This document shows, in pieces, positions 10,301 through 21,076 of a stretch of 64,000 nucleotides of DNA; the stretch's first letter is position 1; every line of letters begins with the position of its first letter. The stretch is from Branchiostoma floridae (lineage: Eukaryota > Chordata > Leptocardii > Amphioxiformes > Branchiostomatidae), in assembly GCF_000003815.2 (NCBI RefSeq), contig NC_049984.1, forward strand, positions 13,646,550-13,710,549. The letters run 5' to 3'. The notes under the pieces were generated by a model. The model searched no databases and was not told where the DNA came from. It saw only the letters and a program-made list of their open reading frames with translations. A program made the position numbers and the translations under genes.

Positions 10301-13300
10301 AGGGTGATTTTATCAATTAAATGCAAGAATCTGGCATGGGCTGATCCAGTAGTTGATTGGTTTAACAAATCATGGAGGGAAATATCCAGTGTAGCATGGC
10401 AGCAGTTAAATTTGCTTTTTATTATGTTTTGTGCTACCTGGAGGTACATGGGATGTTCAAGAAGACAGTGACCTCTCCCAAAATCAAATGGGTATGATTC
10501 AAATTTAAGGGCATATTGTCCTTGCATGCAATGGCCTTTTTGAATACAGAAGTTTATTTGCAAGTTCGTGCCCGAGGGCTAATTGCAAGTACATGGTATA
10601 AACATAGTAGATATAAAGTGACAATGGACAGTCATGAACAATATTCTACTCTAATACTGAAATCAACCATGTTTTGATTTCTCGTATATTTTTTTGATAA
10701 CTTTGAAATTCATAACTTTTACAAGAATGAGAAGTAAAGCTATTTTCTTTAACATGGGTCAATGGTTTTGTGAAACTTAAATCCATACTCATAGAAACTT
10801 AGATCAAGGTTACAAAATAAGTGTCCAGTGAGTGAATTTTCTTGGTGATTTCCAATGATTTAATACTCCCACCTTTCCTTTACATGTACAGTGCAGTGAA
10901 CATTCTCTGCTTCCATTCACAGATGTCTCTTGATTTTTCCGTGCTGTTTAGCAACTTTGCCTAGCTCAGTTGCATGCATCTTCTGTTCCATGACTTTCTT
11001 TTTCTCTGTTACTTTTACTTTGAGATGTGTATCTATGTCCCAACTTTGTGAAACAAAGAGCAGACCTTATGGATTTTGCTGACGTTTTGTAACAATGAAG
11101 TATGCCTTTCTAACAACCATAACATCAATAGGTTGACAAATTGCAAGTACCGTCGCATTGGCTGCCAGTGGAGAGGACCGTTCCATGAGCACAAAGAACA
11201 CGAACAGGACTGTTGCCATCCAAAAAAGAGTGGGGCAGACATAACGGAGGCCTTGGATGTAATAGACCTAAAGCACAAGGAGGAACTGGAATTGTTCAAC
11301 CATATTTTCAACCTCCTCTCCTTTGAGAAGATTGGCTTCGCTGGTTAGAAACCTGATTGCTGAGCTTTCCACTTACTGAGTACCTTGTTTTTGTGTAGTT
11401 CTTTTCTAACGAAATGTCTGCAGTTGTCTTACTAAGGAGCCTACTGATATAAGTGAAACCCAACTATCCATTCATCCTCTGACACTTGTATATTTGGTTT
11501 GTTCAAAAGTATATTGACCTTGATAGTAAGTAGTCAAATGAGTGAGCATTCTTTGCTTAATTTTTCTTGCAGGAGTGTTCCAGAACTTTTTTCTCCATTT
11601 TGACGACTTGTCACCTCTCTGCGTGTGCCTGAGGTTTTGTAACCTGTAAAATGTTAGATGTTGTTGCTATATGCAGATGTCAGGTTCTACTGTCACATGC
11701 CCATCTTTACAATCAACTTCAGCTAAGATATTATGTATTACACCAGTCCCATCAGCTTCATACCTTAAGTGGAGTGGCTGAATATAGGACTTCCTGAATT
11801 TGTAATTCAGAAGAGCAAATGCAAGTAAACAATTCTCCAGTGTGAGGCTATTCTCTGGGCTTGTAAGTTTGTAGTCAGAAAAGGACTCAAAAGTAAATGA
11901 TTTAACTCCAACGTCCTTCAAACAATGATTACTGGTCATTAAAATTCCTGTACTTAATTTGGTAGCCAATTCGTTCGATAATATTGCATGTACATTTAAC
12001 ATTTATCTACCAAGCCTTTCACACCAAATCTAAAAACAAACAAAAAATGGTTATTTTGAGTTTAAAACTCTGACATTATGGAGAAAAGTAGACATATAAA
12101 AAAATGATAATACCTGCATGCTACAGACACCATCTATGAAAATCTGTTACCTCATCTGGCCAAAAGTGCTCGTTGGCATTCAAAAGAGTAAACTTGTGGA
12201 AACATATAATCTGAATGATGACACTTTTACTTGAGTCCTGTATACAACTGTCCTAACTACATGTACTTATCTCAATCAAGGATGACAAGTCTTAGAAATA
12301 GTATAATTACTGGTAGTGCTTTATCATCCAGAAGTTGCTTTGTTTGGAAGAAGTAGATAGCAGTGATCTTACATCCATGATCATTGAAGGTACTGTAGAT
12401 GCCTTGGAGAAGTCGCAAGAAAATAATTTTTTTCAGAGATCTTTCAAATTTCCATACCTCTCTGCCAGCAGGCTGTTGCAAGAACTGAGTTTTTGGCAAG
12501 ACACAGAAACAGAATGTTGCATCCCTACACAAAAGTGGCCATTTTTTATGGATGGACAGCTAGAAAAGTATTGAAGCATTTATCTCATGACCTGAAAAAG
12601 GTGCAGTATCTGTCCGTGGTGCTGAATCATCTGTGCCTACTCATGTTGAACTGCAAACTCGCTTGGCTCAAGGTACATCAAAAGAGGAACACAATTTGAC
12701 CTTTGGTGATGAACTTCCAAACTACTAACAACAACAGCAAACCCAGGATGGTGGTGCAAGGACCTGTCAGATGGCTGTGCACAGAAGAATACATTTTAGC
12801 ATATTCCTAAGGAATCACATAATTCTCAAGGAGCCTATTATACACAGGCACAGCATCCTTTGAGTGGTAGCAGCTGAGGCCTTCATGCCAAGAGTCAGAG
12901 AACAATGTTCAACTCTGAAGGATCTGTTCCTTGGTGTGCTAGACAGTGGATGATGGGCTTGGCTGACATAGTTGCTGTGTTAACCGAGTATCCCGTATAC
13001 TGGCAGGGCAGAGATGAAAGCATTTTGGAGACAGAAGATGGAAAACTGCTACTCTTTTCAAGTCAGCTGCTATGGCTTCCTCATATGATCTTTCCAGAAG
13101 TGATCTACAAGGGCTGAAGGACTTCAACAGGAGAAAGCCAGTGAACAATACGAGGCATCAGAGGCAGGATCGTCAAAACTCACTCAAGGTTTCCAGAAAG
13201 GCAAACAATCTGTGAAAGCTCTGATCAGCAGACAGTAATGTCTACCATCTTTAGAAAATATGATATGAGAGCCCAAAGTCATGTGGACATGCAGCAGGTT

Positions 13301-16300
13301 ATCTGATAGTCCTGTAGTTGATGGTGCTGGACCATTCGACCAGGAACAGGCATGGACCTTAACTGTGAGAATCATCTTGAAAACAGCTACCAGTACTACC
13401 AGCCGACAGGGGACTGTGTATACCATCAAAGTCTTAGGACCCTTTGGAGCCAACAATGATGGAGTAAATGCTGCCTGCAGAATTTTCTTTAAACTGCCCA
13501 CTCTGCCTGAGTACATCTGAGGTGGCTGACACTTGTGTCAGAGTCAGTGCTGACATCTGGAGAGAATAAAGGGTAAACAGGACACACAGGACATCAAGGA
13601 AAATTCCATCAAGACCTTGTTTGCTGTGAGACTTCACTGTTATAAAGGAGCTATTCTGGCAGTTATCATTGATGGCCTTGCAGTGACAGCATCTGACTCC
13701 GGCAGTGAGGGATGCTTTGTTCCATATAAACATCCACCCCAAGGATCTGGATTAGAAGCGGTGGCCCTGCTACACTAGAGAGGAAAAGACAAACCAACAT
13801 CTGTTGATACATGCCCATTTTGTAGCCACATCTGTTCACCTGACTTTGGGCTGTACTTTCTTTTCTGATGCTACTGATAGCCTCATCATTTTGCAATGGA
13901 TCATTCACATGAATCAGTAGCCATGTTGTAAGTGTATTAATTTTGCACATACATACATGTTTTACATCAGTTCACATACATGTTGTAAGATCATTGAAAA
14001 CATTTTCTACATGCCACACAGTATACTTATGTATGAATTATATATAGTATACTTATGCATGAATTACAACATGTTTCGTCCCAAGATAGTATCTCATATG
14101 CTGTTATCGTAATAAACATGACACAAAAACCAAGCAAGGTATTGAGTCTTTTTTCACTTAAGAAAGTGAAGTATCTGTCCTACATCATTGTAATGAATAT
14201 GTCACACAACGTTTACTTTGCAGCTGTGTTTTATATCAGCATTGAACAACTTTGTGTGAAAGGCCAGTTGCAAGCCAACGGAGGCCCAGAGAGGTGACTG
14301 GAAAACTGTACAAAAGTAAACTGTCTTGAACACTCTGACCCAACAAAGCCTTAACTTTGTGTGAAATGAGAGGGCATCTGTACGTGTGAGTATAAGGAGT
14401 GTGGTGAGAAGGTTGATTGATCCTAGGTTAAGCACTTATTCTGTTTGCGTGCTTGTGTGGAGTGGTAAACTGAGGATAATGTTGTCATGTGGACCGGGTG
14501 ACGAAATTTTATTTGTATGTCAAAATCAATCATTTGCAAACGTTGCTGCACTGCTCAAGAATCACTTTTTGTAAAATTTTTGCAGCTGCAAATGCAAGTA
14601 GAAGCATTCAATATGTGCTTTTCAATGTGTTGCTACTACCAAGATTCACATGTGTCACTAGAGCAAAAACAGTCTCCAAATGCAGACTAGTGGAGCTAGC
14701 GGTCTGGACTTGGAGATAGTAGTATGATAATAGAATACTGAAACACAGGATATTTTCACTTTGCTTACTCTGGATCAGTATTTGCATATCAGTTAAAAGC
14801 TGCCACACTGTAGTATCTTGTTCTGATTATCAAATTTGTACTTTTATGTCCAGGACCTATTGCATGGGCTTATCTGTTTTTTCTAGGAGTAAAAGTAGCA
14901 AGTTTAAAATGTAAATAATGGCATATGACATTATACAAATTATTGAAAATCACTGTACAGTAAAAGGTAGTTGCAGTTATGGGAAAACAGTATTTTGCCT
15001 TGATTCCTAATTTCCTAATGGGCATTTTTGATAGAATGTTGCTATGAGTTTGAGGGCATGAATTTTAAAATTTATTATCAACAAATACCTGTCAACATAC
15101 AATGAACATTGATGAAGGTTAGATATTCAGGAAAATCATATTTACAGACAAGTATTCAGTCTCTGGAAATGCATAAAATGAGATTCCTTCCAGAATTTTT
15201 TTTATCTCTGTAATGTCCTGCTGACGGTCAACTTTATTAGTACTGGAATATACACTTTTACTGTTTTCAGTAGCTGCTTTTGAATAAAAGCTGTCTTTAA
15301 CATGAAAATGCACATACAAAACTCTTACATTTGGTGCCATTTGTATCAAGATCATGGTATGCTTTCATAAGAACTATTTGACATGACCAGGACCACATGT
15401 ACAACATTATCCTTACTCATAAACTCTGATGATTCATCATGATGCACTCAAGGAACAAGCAATGGCTGGGTGTGGCTAGCTGACTATTTTGATACAAACT
15501 ATGGCAAGAATCAGACTCTGTTAGCAATTACAAAATGGCTATAAAGCTGGCTTTGTTTTGGTTTATACTAAGTTTCAATGCAGTAAAATTAAAAGTTACT
15601 TTAAGTTCAAAATCACAACCATGACTATTTCTGTTTGAAGAATTGCATGAAAAGTCTTCAATTCTTTCTTTAATTTAAGAGGCTGAAAGATTGTGAAGGC
15701 AGAAAACCCCAAGGCTTGTGTACCTGCAGCTCTGCAAGTCTAAACTTATCTGAATCTTTCACGACCGTGATGAATATTTGAGAAACATTCCTTTGTCCAT
15801 CTCACGGACCCTACAAAAAATTTTATTGGGAAAAAGAAAAGCGATTAAGCACACTAAACAATGAAGAATTGACATTGCATTGCTAGAAAATTGAATTTGA
15901 AATTTGCTCCAAACAGTGTCAGAAATGAACAGGGATTGCATCAAAGCACATTGGATGTACCATGGCAACAGTTTCTAATGAACCCCATCAAAAAAGTTTG
16001 TTAGTTGATTACTGGAAATTTGTATCTTCATGGTCAATATTTCGCAATTTGATCTCTACAACTCAATGCTGCAAAGATGTGAAAATCTGGACTCTAGAAG
16101 TAGCTAGCTTGAAACTATGGGCAATCAACTTGTTTCTGTAATAGCTTCATGGATGCCATTGCATGTTCCCTGCAGTGTTATGTAGCAGTTATATTTGAAT
16201 GCTGTTAGAACATGTCCATGTATAACCATGACTCTTGCCTGATGCTGACACCAGTGTACTGTGGGTGTGTTACAGATATCCAGCTGCGCCCCTACCGTAC

Positions 16301-16994
16301 GGATGAGTTCATCACACGTCTCTACTACGAGAGCCCGCGCTTCACGGTTCTCAACCAGACCTGGGTGGTGAAGGCGCGCATCAACAACAACGATCGCGAG
16401 CCCAACCTGACGGTGCATCGCCAGATCAGCTACCAGATCATCCTCAAGTCAAAGGTCAGTTCTCAACATACAGTAACAAGCTTTCATCACAAACTGCTTG
16501 GCATGTTTACTATCTGTAAATATGTGTTGTTTCTGTATTAATCATTGCAGCACTTTATGGGGGGAGATTGTCCTGAAATAGTAAGTTGCACTTCATCTGA
16601 CCTGTTCACTGTTGCTGCATGTGATGTGAAAAACTGTTACTGTAACTTAAAATAAATCAGATGTCTTCCTTTACTGCTGAGAAACACAAGATCAGATAAT
16701 ATGATGAGCCATGTTAATTTGTTTGCCATGGTAATACAGAACACACTTCATGACTGTGAGCTGATTGCCCCCCACACACAGGTGAACACCAACATAGACA
16801 TGAACTTCCTGGTGATGAAGGGACCATACGATGACGTGAAACTCGAGGCGGCAGTCAAGCGCTTCCAGTTCTCCTCGGACAGCCTGGAGACAGATTACTA
16901 CGAGTTCCCCCTGGTCACCGCCGCCGAGTGTAACAAGCTGCTCGCTGCCAGGAACATCAACCTGCGGATATTCATGTTCCAGGCTCCGAAGTAG
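4118..16994 (+). CDS. CYHR1: CYHR1/ZTRAF1-like cysteine and histidine-rich RING protein (whole gene, 5 exons)
   Basis: Coding exons are 4118-4342, 5702-5940, 11132-11343, 16276-16454 and 16782-16994, total 1068 nt, 355 residues. All junctions are GT/AG and all phases close. Residues 1-50 are acidic and polar, with a basic KKRAKK patch at 34-39 (possible nuclear signal). A C3HC4 RING follows: C62, C65, C76, H80, C83, C86, C103, C106. Next comes a TRAF-type Cys/His region (about 132-185), then a conserved C-terminal domain with motifs FEKIGFA, PYRTDEF, LNQTWV, GPYDDV and NKLLAA. These match the order in vertebrate CYHR1 (also called ZTRAF1), which has about 311-362 residues depending on isoform. 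RING chemistry suggests E3 ligase or adaptor function; the vertebrate protein is poorly characterised, so this is inference. The ATG was chosen because it is the first in frame, follows a promoter-like CRE, and gives an N-terminus of normal length. Confidence 0.93.
5379..5429. repeat. 51-bp unbroken alternating purine-pyrimidine tract
   Basis: From 5379 to 5429 purines and pyrimidines alternate without a break, mixing CA, CG and TG steps. This kind of tract can adopt Z-DNA under negative supercoiling. It lies in CYHR1 intron 1, about 270 bp before exon 2. Confidence 0.7.
5702..5940 (+). CDS. CYHR1: CYHR1 exon 2 (rest of RING)
   Basis: Opens after TTTTCCCCAG with codons [11 protein letters not shown] and ends at GACAG before GTACAG; 79 codons plus 2 nt. 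Carries the remaining RING ligands and the first TRAF-type zinc-finger cysteines and histidine (C132, C135, H147, C152). Confidence 0.93.
5941..11131 (+). other. CYHR1 intron 2 (5.2 kb)
   Basis: AT-rich intron with no convincing nested gene. It holds a GATGAT simple repeat (9265-9328). The open frame at 8983-9342 is largely that repeat read as methionine codons. Confidence 0.7.
9265..9328 (+). repeat. GAT/GAA trinucleotide microsatellite
   Basis: About 64 bp of (GAT)n with GAA and GAC interruptions in CYHR1 intron 2. It explains the Met-rich and Ile-rich open frames on the two strands. Confidence 0.85.
11132..11343 (+). CDS. CYHR1: CYHR1 exon 3
   Basis: Begins after ATCAATAG, completing the split Arg codon, and ends GCTG before GTTAGA; 212 nt. 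Encodes the second TRAF-type Cys/His cluster ([18 protein letters not shown]) and FEKIGFA. Confidence 0.92.
11344..16275 (+). other. CYHR1 intron 3 (4.9 kb)
   Basis: No coding exon of CYHR1 is missing, because phases close across it. Between about 12335 and 13520 there are several open frames of moderate complexity in different frames, interrupted by stops. They resemble no family I recognise and could be decayed repeat or transposon sequence. A diverged 22-bp duplication (AGTATACTTATG plus following bases) lies at 14021-14069. Confidence 0.55.
16276..16454 (+). CDS. CYHR1: CYHR1 exon 4
   Basis: Starts after GTTACAG and ends TCAAAG before GTCAGT; 179 nt. Encodes [20 protein letters not shown] and [10 protein letters not shown], the most conserved block shared with vertebrate CYHR1. 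It is GC-rich compared with the flanking introns. Confidence 0.94.
16782..16994 (+). CDS. CYHR1: CYHR1 exon 5, C-terminus and stop
   Basis: Starts after CACACACAG in phase 0 and ends in TAG at 16992-16994. Encodes [23 protein letters not shown] and a C-terminus ending in Lys, matching the family end (NKLLAAKNINLR). Confidence 0.93.
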   Translation: MNTNIDMNFLVMKGPYDDVKLEAAVKRFQFSSDSLETDYYEFPLVTAAECNKLLAARNINLRIFMFQAPK

Positions 16995-17092
16995 CCTGGC
17001 ATCAACCCGTGGATACTCGTGTTCATTCTCAAGGTTCAGAAGTACTTGCAGTGCTCATGGTGGAACAGTCAGTTGCAGCTTTGTTATACTCC

Positions 17093-17098
17093 AATAAA
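17093..17098 (+). promoter_or_regulatory. Candidate CYHR1 polyadenylation signal AATAAA
   Basis: First canonical AATAAA after the stop codon, 98 nt downstream. Further AATAAA copies follow, so usage is uncertain. Confidence 0.45.
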
Positions 17099-18245
17099 CA
17101 TCGGAACAAATTTTGCTCATCTTGCCAACGTATAGACAGAGAATGGAGAGAGAACAATCCCTAAATAAACTAAACCACATCTCATGACTGTGAAGAAAGT
17201 AACATTACATGTACAAGAAGGATTCTGTAATTTCTGAGTCTACCAGCATCTGTGTCATCGATAGCATTTTGTCGTCTGCAAACCATCCAGAAAATATGAT
17301 AATGCTCTCACTACGAAGCCAAGTAATGTAAAGTGATTTTAAGTTTCAACAACATAATATTGTAATATATATTTTAAACCATAATGAAATTTTAATACAG
17401 TGTGGTAAATTAACAATATGCTGATGTAAAGCCAGTTGAATGTGTGCAAGAATGTCAGAGAAATACTTTAACTGTAAACATGATAAAGAATGCAGTTTTG
17501 CCTAACAAACTGCAAATATCGTAATGTTAGTCTAAGATTTCTAGATATTTAACTGCTAGAAACAGCAGTCAGAAAGGGACTGTGATAAACATACATATTC
17601 TATCCTTAAAGACTCCTTTAATAACCCTGTAGCTACTGTCTCTGGATTAATCTTTAAAATTCAGATGTATACTATTAGGTACATGTACAAGTTTAAGCAC
17701 AGAATGTTAGCAGGACAATATTCCCGTTTATCAGGCTCCAATTTTGTCTTCTGCATTCAAAAGCTTACTTTGAATTTCCAGATGTTTGAACTTCTCATGT
17801 AGCATGCATGTATGTACCACAGGAGGGTCTTTGCCAAATACCAGGCATTCAATATTTTTGCAGAAGGTATTGGTTGAATGGGTTCTACATGTATGGCAGA
17901 TATGATGTTCGAATTACAGTGGACAAGGCACCACATGTGAAATTTCAAGATTAGTTGTCTAATAATTCCAGTGAGTCTTCCCAATGTGTATTTGGTCACA
18001 CAATATTCATTTGTTAGGTTTGTTTGCAGTATCATCTTCTAGGTGTAGCATATTTGTGGTTCTGTTCTACTGTTTCCCGCATGCTTCTCACATGATACAC
18101 GTTTAGTGCTAAAAGTGCCGTTTTGTTTGCAGTTGTACATGTGTTGTGTTTTTAAAGATAATATCCCAAATGTTTATGCTTGATTTATTTATGGAATGAT
18201 TTACCAACATCATATTTATATCAAATAAACCTAATAATGGAAGTG

Positions 18246-19186
18246 NNNNNNNNNNNNNNNNNNNNNNNNNNNNNNNNNNNNNNNNNNNNNNNNNNNNNNN
18301 NNNNNNNNNNNNNNNNNNNNNNNNNNNNNNNNNNNNNNNNNNNNNNNNNNNNNNNNNNNNNNNNNNNNNNNNNNNNNNNNNNNNNNNNNNNNNNNNNNNN
18401 NNNNNNNNNNNNNNNNNNNNNNNNNNNNNNNNNNNNNNNNNNNNNNNNNNNNNNNNNNNNNNNNNNNNNNNNNNNNNNNNNNNNNNNNNNNNNNNNNNNN
18501 NNNNNNNNNNNNNNNNNNNNNNNNNNNNNNNNNNNNNNNNNNNNNNNNNNNNNNNNNNNNNNNNNNNNNNNNNNNNNNNNNNNNNNNNNNNNNNNNNNNN
18601 NNNNNNNNNNNNNNNNNNNNNNNNNNNNNNNNNNNNNNNNNNNNNNNNNNNNNNNNNNNNNNNNNNNNNNNNNNNNNNNNNNNNNNNNNNNNNNNNNNNN
18701 NNNNNNNNNNNNNNNNNNNNNNNNNNNNNNNNNNNNNNNNNNNNNNNNNNNNNNNNNNNNNNNNNNNNNNNNNNNNNNNNNNNNNNNNNNNNNNNNNNNN
18801 NNNNNNNNNNNNNNNNNNNNNNNNNNNNNNNNNNNNNNNNNNNNNNNNNNNNNNNNNNNNNNNNNNNNNNNNNNNNNNNNNNNNNNNNNNNNNNNNNNNN
18901 NNNNNNNNNNNNNNNNNNNNNNNNNNNNNNNNNNNNNNNNNNNNNNNNNNNNNNNNNNNNNNNNNNNNNNNNNNNNNNNNNNNNNNNNNNNNNNNNNNNN
19001 NNNNNNNNNNNNNNNNNNNNNNNNNNNNNNNNNNNNNNNNNNNNNNNNNNNNNNNNNNNNNNNNNNNNNNNNNNNNNNNNNNNNNNNNNNNNNNNNNNNN
19101 NNNNNNNNNNNNNNNNNNNNNNNNNNNNNNNNNNNNNNNNNNNNNNNNNNNNNNNNNNNNNNNNNNNNNNNNNNNNNNNNNNNNNN
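18246..19186. other. Assembly gap (941 N)
   Basis: Run of N. It ends directly at the CA microsatellite, which is the likely cause of the gap. Long open frames drawn across it are artefacts. Confidence 1.
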
Positions 19187-19435
<249 letters not shown>

Positions 19436-20517
19436 GCTACAAGCCAGCATCCATACACTGGTACAGTGCAGGTCAGAAGTGCTGAATGCTTGGTACAGAA
19501 TTTCAGAGGAATCAGTCATTCAGAAGCTCAAAACAAAATTGCCATGAATAAATCAATCAATTTATGAATTAAGCACCAGGGGAGGTTACATGTATATTGG
19601 GCCTTTAAATTCATTGTTTTGACAGTATTTTCAACATAAGTCTATGATTTTTGAAAAGTAACAATCACAAGGAAATAACACAGCAAGATATATTGGGGAT
19701 AAATGGATTTATTGGAATGTTATATATTGAAACCCTTCTCCATTCTTTGAAGACTAAAAAATCTACATACAGTAGTGCATAGAGTATAGTGTAGTAGTGC
19801 TAAGCAGCTCCTTTTGCTGTTCTTATATAGACGATCTAAAAGACTATGAATAATATATTGTACGGCTCACTAGCCAGAAATAATGTCATCAAGAAGCTTT
19901 TGGTTCACTCAAAATACAGTTTTTAAATAGTACATTTTTGATCTCTTAAGTGGTTTTTACAGCGTATTCAATTTCAATATGTTGAAATGAGAAGTTTTAT
20001 CTAACCTTTGACATCATAACTTGGCTTCAGTGGTAATACATCATGCATTTCATTATTCAATCCTTAGTATGCCCTTAAGTCAAGGCCAGTTATAACTTGG
20101 TATTAAGATCAGATTTTGACATAACATATCAGTTTACATCACGACAAACCAAATTTCATCTTCTCTTCTAACAATACAGAAAACTTCAGAACAGCTCTTC
20201 ATTGGAATTCTTCCATTTTCTAAATTCTAGGGGGAACAGTGATGACATTTCAATCATCATGTTGACTCCCACCATCTTGAAATATTCTCTGGGCTTCCCA
20301 ACCTTTCTAAATGCAATAGTCTATAAGACTAAAGGTTTTTAGAGTCCCACACAAATATAGAAATGTGACTGCTAATCTAGCAAAATTCATTGAGGCACGA
20401 CATCCCGTGACATTGATAGTTCTTATCCGCGCTCTTTGGAGCAGTTTGACAACAGTTCTGGAATGTTTAATCACACAGAAGTAAACTGGATTTTGTGTGA
20501 CATTTTTAAGTGCACAA

Positions 20518-20523
20518 TTTATT
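20518..20523 (-). promoter_or_regulatory. Candidate CASP6 polyadenylation signal
   Basis: TTTATT on the plus strand reads AATAAA on the minus strand, about 320 nt after the caspase stop codon. Another lies at 19708-19713. Confidence 0.35.
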
Positions 20524-20840
20524 TGTATCTTGTATCTTGCTCTGTAAACTTCATTTTCTTAAAAATTTGTTTTCAGTCATCCTCCATATATTCTTGTTAA
20601 TCGTTTCCTTAGTGCAAATTCATGTGATGTAATAACTTGTATGTGTAAAAGAATCTTAAGTACAAATTGTCTGCTCTCACTGACACTTTCAAATAATTTG
20701 GTGCCAACTTTCCTCACAACCTCATGTTCGGTAGTTAGTGGTCAATCCTGCACTCACACAGATACTCTGCAGATATATAAAGGTACAGAAAATAATGTTC
20801 CTTAACAAAGGAGTTAGTATCTTCAGTGTTGCTGATCTGT

Positions 20841-21076
20841 TCAGTTTTTGGGAGTGAAAACCAGTCTTTTAGTGAGCATCGACAGGAAGCAGGGCATCTG
20901 TTTCATGCCGAGTGACCTCTGGTCCGTGGTGCGCTCCACCTCTCGGCACGACACCATGCGGTTGACCAGTGCCAGGATCTGGTGGACCTCCATGTTGGTC
21001 CCGTGCTGCTTCAGCGCTGCACACAGGTCCTGGACATACCAGGAACCGTTCACGGTGTCGCGGTGGGAGTAAAACC
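20841..21076 (-). CDS. CASP6: CASP6 coding exon 7 (p10 C-terminus, stop)
   Basis: Begins after CTCAG and ends TGA at 20843-20841. Encodes [18 protein letters not shown] through [14 protein letters not shown], a strong match to the caspase-6 C-terminus. Confidence 0.95.
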
